DNA of 64,000 nucleotides from Siminovitchia thermophila (GCF_016909185.1 NZ_JAFBFH010000005.1:1-64000); one strand, 5' to 3'; shown: positions 23,651-33,101, counted from the first letter of the stretch. Notes: generated from the letters alone by a model not told the origin. A program made the numbers and translations.

Positions 23651-24673
23651 TTGATTAAAGTACCGAACGGGGAAGAAATTTTCGTAATTGATGCTCATAT
23701 CGCTTTATGGGACGCAAGGAAAGAAAATCGATTAAACATCCATGGGGAGCAATTCATTAATTGCTTCTATGATTATCACAAAAACTTGAGCCCAAAAGAA
23801 TTCTTGTGGTCAAGGGAAGAATTCGACACATATTCCCCGGAAAAGTTGGTAGAAGATGTATTTGTTAGAGGGTATGCGGACATGGCCATTTTCCAGCCGG
23901 TTTTATTAAGCGAGTTTTATAAGAATGGTTTTGGCGATTACGATGTGAATGAAGAGTTATCCAGGCAGTTCCCGGGCCGTTTCATTTGTAATGGAGGCTT
24001 TGATCCTCGGCATGGGGACAGGGGGTTAAAGGAGTTGGAAGAAAATAAGGAAAAGTATGGTTGGCAAGGAGTAAAATTATATACAGCAGATTGGTATGGA
24101 AATTCCAAGGGATACAAGCTTTCAGATGATTGGTCCAAAAGATACTTGGAAAAATGTCAAGAGATGGGAATTAAAAATATCCATATCCATAAAGGACCAA
24201 CCATCACCCCGCTGCACCGTGATGCCTTTGACGTGGCAGATGTGGACGATGCGGCAAGCTGTTTCCCTGAATTGAACTTTATCGTAGAACACGTCGGGCT
24301 TCCCAGATTGGATGATTTTTGCTGGATTGCTACACAAGAAAAAAATGTTTATGCCGGATTGTCTGTTGCCATTGCTTTAATTCACACACGACCGCGGTAT
24401 TTTGCTGAAATAATTAGCGAACTATTGTATTGGCTTGATGAAGATCGGATTATCTTCGGAAGTGACTATGCCATTTGGGAACCAAAATGGCTCATTGAAA
24501 AGTTCTTGGAATTAGAGCTTCCGGAAGATATTCAAGAAGAGACTGGTGTTACGTTTGATCTTGATGTGAAAAAGAAAATTTTAGCTGAAAATGTTGCAAG
24601 ATTATATAACATTAATATTAAAGAACAAAAGGAAAAATTAAAAAACAGCCCATTGCCAGTACAGATGGTTTGA
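23651..24673 (+). CDS. Amidohydrolase-superfamily (ACMSD-like) TIM-barrel protein
   Basis: 340 residues. Late metal-site motifs IHKGP, VEHVGLP and FGSDY-like (IIFGSDYAIWEP) match amidohydrolase-2 proteins. The N-terminal metal motif is degenerate: DAHIALWD instead of DxHxH, so the first His-x-His is incomplete and activity is uncertain. TTG at 23651 is preferred over ATG at 23645, which directly abuts AAGGAGG. Followed by a DUF59 and a DJ-1/PfpI gene. This amidohydrolase plus DUF59 pair is known as an accessory set of propane/phenol-type soluble diiron monooxygenase clusters, but no monooxygenase is present here. Confidence 0.8.
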   Translation: MIKVPNGEEIFVIDAHIALWDARKENRLNIHGEQFINCFYDYHKNLSPKEFLWSREEFDTYSPEKLVEDVFVRGYADMAIFQPVLLSEFYKNGFGDYDVNEELSRQFPGRFICNGGFDPRHGDRGLKELEENKEKYGWQGVKLYTADWYGNSKGYKLSDDWSKRYLEKCQEMGIKNIHIHKGPTITPLHRDAFDVADVDDAASCFPELNFIVEHVGLPRLDDFCWIATQEKNVYAGLSVAIALIHTRPRYFAEIISELLYWLDEDRIIFGSDYAIWEPKWLIEKFLELELPEDIQEETGVTFDLDVKKKILAENVARLYNINIKEQKEKLKNSPLPVQMV

Positions 24674-24723
24674 TGAGTTCTTGTATTTTGCACAACGAAT
24701 GGTTTGGGAGGGGTTGCATAGCG

Positions 24724-25437
24724 ATGACAAAAGAGGAAGAAGTTTACCAAATGCTTGAAAAAGTATATGATCCCGAACTGGACGAGCCACTCACCGACTT
24801 GAATTTCATCGACCGCGTTGAAATAAACGGCCCATCCGTTCATGTTGTTTTCCGCTTGCCCACTTATTGGTGCTCTCCAAATTTTGCCTATATCATGGCT
24901 GAAGATATAAGAAAATATGTTTCAGAACTCGATTGGGTGACAACTGTACAAGTTAGTTTGCTGGACCATTGTGCTTCAGACGAAATAAATAAAGGTGTGA
25001 CAAATCGGTGCTCATTCAATGAGGTTTTTAGTGGATTATCTGACGGGGATCTCGAGGATTTGCGCCGGACATTCGATATTAAGGCCTATTACGCCAGGCA
25101 GGAAAAGCTGTTAAAGCATCTTCTTAACAGGGGAATGACTGAGGAAGAGATAATAGGTCTGTCCATTCAAACATTAAAAAATTTACCATTGTCAGAGAAA
25201 GGCAGGCTGCTTCGAAATAAGTATTTGGAAAAAAAGAAGGCATTACATCACTCCAGCCTCCTAGCTGTTACAACTCCGGAGGAAGAGCCGTTAACGAAAA
25301 AAGTGTTTAAGGATTATCTGCGAGGGGCTAAAAGAACACGTATGAGCATGGAATTTAATGCTCACTATTGCCGGGGATTGTTGGAGGAGAGATACAATTT
25401 GCCTCCTTCCGAAGAAGTCGACTTGGTTAAGGAATAA
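24724..25437 (+). CDS. DUF59/MIP18-domain protein with long C-terminal extension
   Basis: 237 residues. The first 90 form a DUF59 domain: YQMLEKVYDPELDEPLTDLN and an LPTYWCSPNFAYIMAEDIR segment with the conserved Cys of iron-sulfur carrier/maturation proteins. The remaining about 145 residues are predicted helical and charged and not found in simple SufT/PaaD proteins. ATG at 24724 follows GGGAGGGG, 50 bases after the amidohydrolase stop. A role in metal-cofactor insertion into a partner enzyme is likely; the partner is not in the window. Confidence 0.82.
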   Translation: MTKEEEVYQMLEKVYDPELDEPLTDLNFIDRVEINGPSVHVVFRLPTYWCSPNFAYIMAEDIRKYVSELDWVTTVQVSLLDHCASDEINKGVTNRCSFNEVFSGLSDGDLEDLRRTFDIKAYYARQEKLLKHLLNRGMTEEEIIGLSIQTLKNLPLSEKGRLLRNKYLEKKKALHHSSLLAVTTPEEEPLTKKVFKDYLRGAKRTRMSMEFNAHYCRGLLEERYNLPPSEEVDLVKE

Positions 25438-25492
25438 ACGGATCTTTATCTGATCCGGTTCATTAAAAAATAAAAAAGGAATGGTGAGAAGA

Positions 25493-26065
25493 ATGAGCAA
25501 AAAGGTATTGATCCTTACTGGAGATGCTGTAGAGGCTTTAGAAGTATTTTATCCTTATTATCGCTGTATTGAAGAAAACATTGACTGTACAATCGCTTCT
25601 CCCACAAAGAAAAAGCTTCAGACAGTTATCCATGATTTCCTTCCCGAGATGGAGACATTTACTGAAAAGTGGGGATATAAGATCGAATCCCATGCTTCTG
25701 TAGATGAGATTGATCCAAATGATTATGACGGTCTTATCATACCGGGCGGACGTGCTCCGGAATATATTCGAATGAACCCGAAGGTTCAGGAAATAACGGC
25801 TCATTTCTTACAAGAAAAAAAGCCTGTTGGGGTCATCTGTCATGGCCAGCTCGTCTTAACGACAGTCAGGGAGTATATTAAGGACAGAGAGATGACGGCA
25901 TACTCAGCCTGCAGGCCGGAAGTGGAGGCATCGGGGGCCATCTATATGGAAAAGATGCTGCATGTGGACGGTAATATAGTTTCAGGACATGCCTGGCCGG
26001 ACTTGCCAGGTTTCATGAGAGAATTTTTTAAGCTATTGAAAGCGAAAAAAGAAATCTCTGTTTAA
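25493..26065 (+). CDS. DJ-1/PfpI family protein
   Basis: 190 residues with the alpha/beta class I glutamine amidotransferase-like fold: IIPGGRAPEY, and GVICHGQLVL holding the nucleophile-elbow Cys followed by His. These features match PfpI/YhbO-type deglycase or stress proteins. ATG at 25493 rather than 25481 for correct spacing from AAAAAGGA. 55 bases after the DUF59 gene and probably co-transcribed; its relation to amidohydrolase function is unknown. Confidence 0.85.
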   Translation: MSKKVLILTGDAVEALEVFYPYYRCIEENIDCTIASPTKKKLQTVIHDFLPEMETFTEKWGYKIESHASVDEIDPNDYDGLIIPGGRAPEYIRMNPKVQEITAHFLQEKKPVGVICHGQLVLTTVREYIKDREMTAYSACRPEVEASGAIYMEKMLHVDGNIVSGHAWPDLPGFMREFFKLLKAKKEISV

Positions 26066-26111
26066 GGCTTGACAAGGATCGAGGAAACTCGGTCCTCATT
26101 ACTTTTATTCC

Positions 26112-26250
26112 GCATCTAAGGTGCCATCTACACCATTTCAAGACCTGAGTTGATACAAAAAGTCCAAGTGGGAGAAAACGGCACCTAAATGCCCGATTCG
26201 TTCAACTAACATTCAGTAGGAGATGGAAGAAAACGCCTACTGAATGAAGT
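26112..26250. repeat. Intergenic palindromic repeat, Bacillaceae style
   Basis: Contains an 11-bp perfect stem CATTCAGTAGG/CCTACTGAATG (26210-26246) and a wider pair AGGTGCC (about 26119-26125)/GGCACCT (about 26181-26187). The sequence resembles multi-copy intergenic repeats I have seen in Bacillaceae genomes, but copy number cannot be tested here. It may also terminate the two convergent genes on either side. Confidence 0.5.
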
Positions 26251-26265
26251 TTCACTTTATGATGG

Positions 26266-27393
26266 TCAGAAATTCGGATTTAACAGCATCGAGGCGATAT
26301 ATAATATCACAACTCCTTCCGTTGTTTTGGGATTAATTCCTATAAGTTCCTCAATCTTATTTAAACGGTAATGCAGAGTGTTGATGTGTATGTTCATCGC
26401 TTCGGCTGTATTTTTAATGGACTGATTATTTTTTATATATTGTTGCAGGGTATAAATTAAATGCTTTTCCTCTTTCATTTTGTAAATGGTTTGTTTTAAA
26501 AATTCGGTTTGTATTTCTGCTGATATATCTTCTAGTATGATTTCAAGAATTAAATCATCGTAAAATACGATGCCCTTGCTTTTTTGAGCAACTTTTAACG
26601 CTTTTTGGGCCTCTTTATATGTTTTCTTGATATGATGTTTGCATATATTTTTACCAACACCGATGGACAAGGATTGAAGGTGTCTTCGCTCGAAAGAGTC
26701 TTTAAACCTTTTTAATTGATAGTGGAATGCGCTTTTACTATAGGCAGGACCGGCTTTTTTCAAAACTAGAAAATTTTCTTGTCCCCAGCGGATTATAAAG
26801 GAATTATTTTCACCAAAGATGGAATGAAACAGTACAATGACATCTTTTTGCAATTTGCTCATTTCATAGTTGGATACCTTTTTGATATCCAAATGTATGA
26901 GGGCGCAAATAAGCGGGGAAGCAACCGGAATTCCCAGCATCATGCCGTTTTCCAAAAACTCATTATCAATGGAGACGACGTTCAACCATTCATGAATATA
27001 GGATTCGATACCTCTTATTTCCCATTCATGTCTTTCGGTATAAAAAGCTTCTTGTATGATAAGCTCTGTCATTCTTCTAATTAACTCAGCATATGGCTCC
27101 ACTTTTTTTGGATTGCCGGTAATGCCGACAACGCCAATCACTTGATGGTTAAACATAATGGGCATATTGATACCGGCTTTTACCCCCTTCAAGGTCATCG
27201 CCTTTTCTTTATCGATATAGAGCTTTTTCTTTGTGTTAATGACGATCTCGGCACCTTCGTGAAAAGAACCGACTCTGCTTTTTTCTGTAGACGATATAAT
27301 GAATCCGTTTATACCCATTAGTATAATATCCTCTTTCATGACTTGGCGTACTTCAGAAGTGATTCTGGAAGCCAGTTTTGGTGATAATTCCAC
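26266..27393 (-). CDS. CdaR-type regulator of glycolate genes (YsfB-like)
   Basis: 375 residues: N-terminal sugar-diacid recognition domain (KLASRITSEVRQVMKEDIIL; INMPIMFNHQVIGVVGITGN), a GGDEF-like middle region (SIGVGKNI) and a PucR/CdaR C-terminal helix-turn-helix (SIKNTAEAMNIHINTLHYRL). In B. subtilis the homolog YsfB lies divergent from glcD-glcF; the same divergent layout here makes it the probable glycolate-responsive activator. The ATP-free mechanism and ligand are inferred from family. Its promoter region shares the 131-base gap with glcD. Confidence 0.9.
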   Translation of the reverse strand: MELSPKLASRITSEVRQVMKEDIILMGINGFIISSTEKSRVGSFHEGAEIVINTKKKLYIDKEKAMTLKGVKAGINMPIMFNHQVIGVVGITGNPKKVEPYAELIRRMTELIIQEAFYTERHEWEIRGIESYIHEWLNVVSIDNEFLENGMMLGIPVASPLICALIHLDIKKVSNYEMSKLQKDVIVLFHSIFGENNSFIIRWGQENFLVLKKAGPAYSKSAFHYQLKRFKDSFERRHLQSLSIGVGKNICKHHIKKTYKEAQKALKVAQKSKGIVFYDDLILEIILEDISAEIQTEFLKQTIYKMKEEKHLIYTLQQYIKNNQSIKNTAEAMNIHINTLHYRLNKIEELIGINPKTTEGVVILYIASMLLNPNF

Positions 27394-27473
27394 TTGTATT
27401 CACTCCTTTGGATAAACACACAAGAAAAAGCGTATGATTTGCCTTTTAATTATATCATCATACATAGATTGCG

Positions 27474-27493
27474 AGAAGAATATCTTCTATAAT
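27474..27493 (+). promoter_or_regulatory. glcD promoter with overlapping dyad
   Basis: TATAAT at 27488-27493 overlaps the end of an inverted repeat AGAAGA-ATA-TCTTCT (27474-27488), with no good -35 box. This suits an activator-dependent promoter controlled by the divergent CdaR-type protein. Confidence 0.6.
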
Positions 27494-27524
27494 ATATTGA
27501 AAATTAAAAAACAGGGGGCTTGTC

Positions 27525-28937
27525 ATGCTTACCTCTCAGATAAAGGAACACTTGATCAATATAACGGGGGCGGAGAACTTTGTCGATTCCCAAGTTGAAA
27601 GACTCGTATATTCATATGACGCTACACCAGACTACCAATCAATGCCCGATGCTGTTGTGTCGCCAAGGAGTTCGGAAGAAGTGGCTAAAATACTAGCTTT
27701 ATGCAATGAATACAAAATCCCCGTCATCCCCAGAGGATCAGGAACAAATCTATGCGCCGGTACTTGTCCTGTTAAGGGAGGCATCGTCATCCTTTTCAAT
27801 CATATGAATCAGATTTTGGAGATTGATGAGGAAAACTTGACAGTCACCTGCCAGCCGGGGGTCATTACTTTGGATCTGATACGGGAGGTGGAAAAAAAAG
27901 GACTATTCTATCCGCCTGACCCTAGCTCCATGAAAATATCAACCATTGGAGGAAATTTGAATGAAAATTCCGGGGGATTAAGAGGCCTTAAATATGGTGT
28001 CACCAGGGACTATGTGTTGGGGCTGGAGGTTGCTCTTCCAAACGGTGAAATTGTCCGAACAGGCGGCAAGCTTGCCAAAGATGTTGCCGGCTATGATTTG
28101 ACAAGATTGTTTATTGGTTCGGAAGGGACATTAGGGATTATAACTGAAGCTACCTTAAAGCTTATTCCAATTCCTAAAACGAAAAAGACCATGCTTGTCC
28201 ATTACCAAGATTTAGAAGATGCGGCACGGTCCGTTTCGAAAATTATCGCAAACAAAGTGATACCGGCAACTTTGGAGTTTTTGGATCAACCTACATTAAA
28301 AGTGGTGGAGGATTATTCACGAATCGGTCTTCCGACAGACGTAAAATGCGTATTGCTGATTGAACAGGACGGGGAAGGACACAGTGTTGAAAAAGATATG
28401 ATAAAAATAGAGGAAATATGTAAAAGTGAGAATGCATATTCCATTCAAATCGCCCAAACAGAAAATGAAGCTGAAGCCTTACGGACGGCCAGAAGAAATG
28501 CCTTATCCGCACTCGCAAGAATGAAGCCAACGACCATATTGGAGGACGCGACTGTTCCGCGGTCGGAAATAGCTAAAATGGTGATGGCCATTAATGAAAT
28601 AGCCAATAAGCATCAAATAAACATATGTACTTTTGGTCATGCCGGGGATGGAAATCTGCATCCAACTTGTCCGACAGATGTACGGGACAAGGATGAAATG
28701 CAAAGGGTGGAAAATGCGTTCGATGAAATATTTGATAAAGCGATTGAGTTGGGCGGGACAATTACTGGAGAACACGGAGTAGGGATTGTGAAGGCTCCTT
28801 ATTTGGAATGGAAGCTTGGCGAATCAGGCGTCAATGTAATGAAATCGATCAAAGATGCCTTGGATCCCAATCATATTATGAATCCCGGTAAAATGTTTGC
28901 AAAAGATACTCGAAAACGGGTGGTAGTATCGAGATGA
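27525..28937 (+). CDS. glcD: Glycolate oxidase, FAD-binding subunit
   Basis: 470-residue FAD-linked oxidase of the vanillyl-alcohol-oxidase fold. FAD-binding motifs VIPRGSGTNLCAGTCPVKGG (residues about 67-86) and PSSMKISTIGGNLNENSGG are clear, as is the C-terminal FGHAGDGNLHP and GEHGVGIVK. Oxidises glycolate (possibly D-lactate) to glyoxylate together with GlcF, passing electrons to the quinone pool. Starts after AGGGGGCTTGTC. Its stop overlaps the GlcF start by four bases. Confidence 0.93.
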   Translation: MLTSQIKEHLINITGAENFVDSQVERLVYSYDATPDYQSMPDAVVSPRSSEEVAKILALCNEYKIPVIPRGSGTNLCAGTCPVKGGIVILFNHMNQILEIDEENLTVTCQPGVITLDLIREVEKKGLFYPPDPSSMKISTIGGNLNENSGGLRGLKYGVTRDYVLGLEVALPNGEIVRTGGKLAKDVAGYDLTRLFIGSEGTLGIITEATLKLIPIPKTKKTMLVHYQDLEDAARSVSKIIANKVIPATLEFLDQPTLKVVEDYSRIGLPTDVKCVLLIEQDGEGHSVEKDMIKIEEICKSENAYSIQIAQTENEAEALRTARRNALSALARMKPTTILEDATVPRSEIAKMVMAINEIANKHQINICTFGHAGDGNLHPTCPTDVRDKDEMQRVENAFDEIFDKAIELGGTITGEHGVGIVKAPYLEWKLGESGVNVMKSIKDALDPNHIMNPGKMFAKDTRKRVVVSR

Positions 28938-30253
28938 CGACAATGACGGAAATGGAAAATATTCAAAAGGGTTTTCAAGAGCGAATGGACGAGAAAGAGC
29001 TGCTCAACTGTATGAGATGCGGCTTTTGTTTGCCATCTTGCCCAACATATATTGTTTCAGGATATAAGGAAAGCCAATCGCCAAGAGGAAGAATCGCCTT
29101 AATGAAGGCGGTTTACGATGGTTTAATAGAACCGGATGATGAATTTGAAAGATCTTTGAATCTGTGTTTAGGATGCAGAGCTTGTGAACCCGTATGTCCA
29201 GCGGGGGTGAACTATGGATTTTTATTGGAGGAAGCTCGAGACATCATCAACCAAAATAAAAAGCGTTCCCTGTCAAGCCAACTCGTTCATCAAGCGGTTT
29301 TCAAACACCTTTTTCCGAACCAGAACAACATAGAAAATATCACAAGTCTCATTGGATTTTATCAACGCTCCGGCCTGCAAAAAGCGGTTCGTAAAATTGG
29401 CTTTTTACACCTTTTTCCCAACCATTTAAGAGAAATGGAAAGAGTACTGCCTGAAGTTCCAAAGAAAACAAACATGACAAAGCGCATAACGCGAGTAAAG
29501 CCTGACAGTATAAAAAAAGCAACAGTCGCGTTTTTTACCGGCTGCCTAATGGATACAGTTTTTCGGGAAACAAATGATGCGACAATCAAGCTATTGCAAA
29601 AAGCAGGGTGTGAAGTCGTTATCCCTCAGACACAAGTATGCTGCGGGGCGTTGCACGGACATAGCGGCGAAAAAGAGCTGGCGAAAAAAATGGCCAAACA
29701 GAACATTGAAGCTTTTGAAAAAGAGCATGTTGATTATATCGTTACCAATGCCGGAGGTTGCGGTGCTTTCTTGTCCGATTATGACCACTTGCTAAAAGAT
29801 GAACCTGGCTGGGAAGGACGGGTAAAAGAAGTCGCGAAAAAGATCAAAGACATATCAAGCGTCCTTTATGAAGTTTCTTTTCATAAAGAAAACCGTCTGG
29901 TTTTAGATGAACAGATCATCACTTTTCAGGATTCCTGCCATTTACGGAATGTCATGCATGTCAATGAAGCGCCCCGGAAATTATTGAAATCCATCAAGGG
30001 GGCCAAGTTCTGTGAAATGGAAAATGCTGATAGCTGTTGCGGATCAGCCGGCATCTATAACATTGTAGAACCCGAATCATCAATGAATATTCTTAATCAA
30101 AAAATGACTGTTATAAAAGAGACGAATGCAACAACCATTGTAACGGCCAATCCAGGCTGTCTACTGCAAATGAAGCTTGGAATAGAAAGAGAGAACCTGC
30201 GCGGAGTTCGGGCAGTTCATATAGTGGATTTACTACAGGAAGCCTTGATGTAA
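28934..30253 (+). CDS. glcF: Glycolate oxidase, iron-sulfur subunit
   Basis: 439 residues. Two 4Fe-4S ferredoxin motifs, CMRCGFCLPSCP and CLGCRACEPVCP, lie in the first 110 residues, followed by two CCG domains (CCGALHGHSGE and CCGSAGIYN) of the heterodisulfide-reductase type. Partner of GlcD; coupling by an ATGA overlap. No separate GlcE subunit is present, as in Bacillus. Confidence 0.93.
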   Translation: MTTMTEMENIQKGFQERMDEKELLNCMRCGFCLPSCPTYIVSGYKESQSPRGRIALMKAVYDGLIEPDDEFERSLNLCLGCRACEPVCPAGVNYGFLLEEARDIINQNKKRSLSSQLVHQAVFKHLFPNQNNIENITSLIGFYQRSGLQKAVRKIGFLHLFPNHLREMERVLPEVPKKTNMTKRITRVKPDSIKKATVAFFTGCLMDTVFRETNDATIKLLQKAGCEVVIPQTQVCCGALHGHSGEKELAKKMAKQNIEAFEKEHVDYIVTNAGGCGAFLSDYDHLLKDEPGWEGRVKEVAKKIKDISSVLYEVSFHKENRLVLDEQIITFQDSCHLRNVMHVNEAPRKLLKSIKGAKFCEMENADSCCGSAGIYNIVEPESSMNILNQKMTVIKETNATTIVTANPGCLLQMKLGIERENLRGVRAVHIVDLLQEALM

Positions 30254-31060
30254 ATGAAAAACCGAGTTGAAGAAGTCCCCCGGCTGAAGCCGGGGGTATA
30301 GATATCAAACAAAAGGGGAGTGGAGTATCGTTTCCTCTTACTTTTGATAATGTCCTGGACCCGCTTTTTTGATCGGACACCACGGGCAGTTTTGGCCAGT
30401 TTTTTATTATCGCCGTTATATTCTTTCGTTTCGGAATTGAGATAAGGAAATGTTTTGTAATCCCCGTGTTGCCCATATTTTTAAGCCCCTTTTTACCAAT
30501 GTTTTATCTGATTGGTCACCCGTTTTTTCAGACTCTAACTCTATTTGCTTTTCCAACTGGTTTATGTGCCGCGCCTTCCGTACAAAAGGACAAGCAGGAG
30601 CAGTCCAAGAGAAAGATCATCTTCTTCATTAGGGAACGCTCCGGGAAGCCAAATCAAACTTTTCAACAGGGGAACATCGGGAAAATTCAGCTCATTCTAC
30701 TTGGTTTGGTGAAAGAGGTGACTACATTTGGAAAAAATGTCCCTTACTCCGTCTCTTCTTCATTTTTTTCCGACAAGACTTACTTACTGTTTTGGTGAAT
30801 TTGCTTGCTTATTCGTATCGTTTCCTTTACCTATTTTTGGAAGGATACTTTTTCATCGCTCACAAGGACCTGTCTGTAGGCCAAATACCTTATTAACAAG
30901 ATCTTCAAGGTTTCGAAAAAATAGGCTTTTTTCACCTGGATTAGGAAAATGCATCGTCCAGAAACTTGCTATTTTATGATTTGTCTGGTATTCTAGAGAA
31001 GAGTTATTTTTGCTCTCTCAGATTTTGTTTTTCGTCTAAGGTATTAGAGCAAGGATAGTA
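30254..31060. other. Long spacer with GC-rich hairpin and decayed coding traces
   Basis: A perfect hairpin CCCCCGGCT/AGCCGGGGG with GA loop lies at 30277-30296, shortly after glcF. It lacks a T-run and resembles subterminal hairpins of IS200/IS605-type elements as much as a terminator. Read leftwards, 30470-30310 gives a frame with many Lys (NSETKEYNGDNKKLAKTARG), continued upstream only by changing frame. This looks like a relic of an unidentified gene. Confidence 0.45.
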
Positions 31061-31096
31061 ACATATGTGCGAACAAGCGCACCAGGAGGAAATGTT

Positions 31097-31300
31097 TTGG
31101 AACAAGGTAAAGTTAAGTGGTTTAATGCAGAGAAAGGTTTCGGTTTCATCGAAAGAGAAGAAGGAGACGATGTATTCGTACATTTCTCAGCTATCCAAAG
31201 TGAAGGGTTCAAATCTTTAGACGAGGGTCAAAGTGTCACTTTTGAAGTTGAACAAGGCCAGCGCGGCCCACAAGCTACAAACGTACAAAAAGTTTATTAA
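31097..31300 (+). CDS. Cold-shock protein, CspB/CspD type
   Basis: 67-residue OB-fold RNA chaperone. RNP1 KGFGFIE and RNP2 VFVHFSAI are intact, and overall it matches B. subtilis CspB/CspD. TTG at 31097, eight bases after AGGAGG, is the only suitable start; an ATG four bases before it is out of frame. The roughly 50 bases ahead may be part of a cold-shock leader. It has its own terminator. Confidence 0.95.
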   Translation: MEQGKVKWFNAEKGFGFIEREEGDDVFVHFSAIQSEGFKSLDEGQSVTFEVEQGQRGPQATNVQKVY

Positions 31301-31308
31301 AAGGTTGG

Positions 31309-31341
31309 AAACAGGCCACTACTTGGGGCCTGTTTTTTTTT
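31309..31341 (+). terminator. Terminator of the cold-shock gene
   Basis: AAACAGGCC/GGCCTGTTT stem with long T-run, eight bases after the stop. Confidence 0.9.
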
Positions 31342-31402
31342 GTCCACCCGGTTCGGGCTATAAACTTGTTGATGAAAGTTGGCTGCAGGCTGGGCATTTC
31401 GA

Positions 31403-32317
31403 CTACTCCCCAAGCCCCTCCGCGATCCCTAGTAAAATAATTCCCAGCATGACAATGGCGATCATGACATAATGACGCTTGCTCAACACCTCATTGAGAA
31501 ACATCCGCGATAAAACCACCGAGAATATGCCATGGGCTGCAATCAGCGGGGCGGCGATGATGGCATTGCCTGCCAGCGCGAAAACATAGAAGAATTGTCC
31601 GATTGTTTCTAAGATGGCAGCAAATCCTTTATCATGCTCTTTAAGTATCACAAATGGCTCTTTTTTAATAATTTTGACATATAAATAGGAAAGTAGGCCG
31701 ACAATAAAGAATGTGAATTCATAGGCAAGTAAAGCCGAATCTTCACTGATCAGTTTTAATTCATCCAAATACATGCCATCTACGAATGTGCCTAAGCCAT
31801 CGAAAATACTGTAGAGAATAGGGAAAGTGATGGCCAATATACCGATTTGGTATTTTTTTGGGATGACCGCATTGCTGGCCCGCAAGCTTTCTATTTCACC
31901 CTGTTTTTCCAAAATTGCCAGTCCGATCACTCCGGCTGTTACGGTGACGATTCCAAGAATGTTGATTAAGCTCATTTCCCGTGGAAAGAAAATAAATAAT
32001 AAAATTGCGCTGACAGCTCCTGAAGAGTTTTGCACAGGTGCGGCAATAGACAATTCAATATATCTCAATCCGACGTACCCGATTGTCATCGACAAAATAT
32101 ACAGTGCCGAAACCGGAAAATACCGAATCATATCAAAAGGGTCAAAGGCGATCCCTTTGATTAGCATATAGGAAACAGCATGAATCCCCATGACAAAACC
32201 AACCATCGTAACAATTTTAAGATGACTGTATTTGTCGCTGCTATCGGAACCTTTTTTATAATACAGATTTGCGGCGCCCCAAGAAATGGCTGTTAAGATA
32301 GAAAAAATAAACCACAT
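31403..32317 (-). CDS. DMT superfamily transporter (EamA-like)
   Basis: 304 residues with ten hydrophobic segments in two halves, as in EamA/drug-metabolite transporters. The first half has the MWFIFSILTAISWGAANLYY start and the second ends ALAGNAIIAAPLIAAHGIF. The substrate is unknown. Single gene; start ATG behind AGAGGGACGAAC. Confidence 0.85.
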   Translation of the reverse strand: MWFIFSILTAISWGAANLYYKKGSDSSDKYSHLKIVTMVGFVMGIHAVSYMLIKGIAFDPFDMIRYFPVSALYILSMTIGYVGLRYIELSIAAPVQNSSGAVSAILLFIFFPREMSLINILGIVTVTAGVIGLAILEKQGEIESLRASNAVIPKKYQIGILAITFPILYSIFDGLGTFVDGMYLDELKLISEDSALLAYEFTFFIVGLLSYLYVKIIKKEPFVILKEHDKGFAAILETIGQFFYVFALAGNAIIAAPLIAAHGIFSVVLSRMFLNEVLSKRHYVMIAIVMLGIILLGIAEGLGE

Positions 32318-32455
32318 GTCGTTCGTCCCTCTTTATTTTCGTAAAAACCTCTTCTATATTATCATAAAGTCAGCCACGCACAACCCCCAAAATATGTTGA
32401 TGGGAAAAGAGGGTTGTGACGTTGATAAGACAGTTACATACTGTATTTAAAAATA

Positions 32456-32491
32456 AAAATCCGAAGTTTACTCAGTAACCTTCGGATTTTT
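32456..32491. terminator. Bidirectional terminator downstream of XRE regulator
   Basis: AAATCCGAAG/CTTCGGATTT with A-run and T-run on either side, 15 bases beyond the stop of the minus-strand XRE gene. Confidence 0.85.
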
Positions 32492-32505
32492 GTTTGGGCT
32501 TCTGT

Positions 32506-32814
32506 CTACTCCGTTTTAAATGTTTGAATAAACTGGCTTAGTAATTTTCGTTGCATCGGTGTCAGAGCATTCATGGTTTCAATAAACTCTTTATATTCTG
32601 CGGTTTGTTCGTTTGCGCTATCAGAAAAAAATTCTGAAAGACTAATGTTTAATACCTTACAAATTCTTTCAAGGGCATCTAGGGATGGTTTACTGACACC
32701 TTTTTCTATTTTAGAGATTTGGGAAGGGTCTAGGTTTGTCTTTTCTGCGAGCAGGCGTCCGGACATATTCGCTTGTTCTCGGAGACTTTTTATACGTTTT
32801 CCTACGTTAATCAT
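32506..32814 (-). CDS. XRE-family transcriptional regulator (SinR-like size)
   Basis: 102 residues with a classical helix-turn-helix (RLLAEKTNLDPSQISKIEKG) and a C-terminal segment rich in Gln/Phe (MQRKLLSQFIQTF) that may dimerise. Start at 32814 behind TTGGTGAATATC; earlier in-frame codons lack a site. A perfect palindrome and consensus promoter lie 75-100 bases upstream on the other strand, suggesting divergent repression. Confidence 0.88.
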   Translation of the reverse strand: MINVGKRIKSLREQANMSGRLLAEKTNLDPSQISKIEKGVSKPSLDALERICKVLNISLSEFFSDSANEQTAEYKEFIETMNALTPMQRKLLSQFIQTFKTE

Positions 32815-32886
32815 GATATTCACCAACTTGGATGGAATTTTATTCAATGAACGCAAAACAAACTGGAAATTCATTAAAACTTTCCG

Positions 32887-32915
32887 TTGACATATTGAAT
32901 TTAATTCAATATAAT
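32887..32915 (+). promoter_or_regulatory. Consensus promoter with a palindromic operator in its spacer
   Basis: TTGACA (32887-32892) and TATAAT (32910-32915) are both perfect, with a 17-base spacer. Half-site ATATTGAAT, 3-base centre and ATTCAATAT form a perfect dyad at 32892-32912, filling the spacer. Such placement gives tight repression. No intact gene follows: AGAGAGGGG near 32950 leads to ACG and short stops. Confidence 0.85.
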
Positions 32916-33080
32916 ATGACGTAACATGAATTAAAGGGCTATTAAAAGAGAGGGGTGTAAAAACGGCTCAAAACGTGTATACATCAATATGAAACATACA
33001 TAGTCGTCAAGTGACTCATCCGTTATTATTTGAATATTGCAAACAAAAATAACTAACCGCTTTGAATTTCAAACTATTTT

Positions 33081-33101
33081 TTATGATGTATTACATCATA
33101 A
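33081..33101. promoter_or_regulatory. Perfect 21-base palindrome before second XRE gene
   Basis: TTATGATGTA, one central T, TACATCATAA. It lies 62 bases upstream of the start of the XRE gene at 33164 and is distinct from the palindrome at 32892-32912. Probable operator of that regulator or a partner. Confidence 0.7.
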
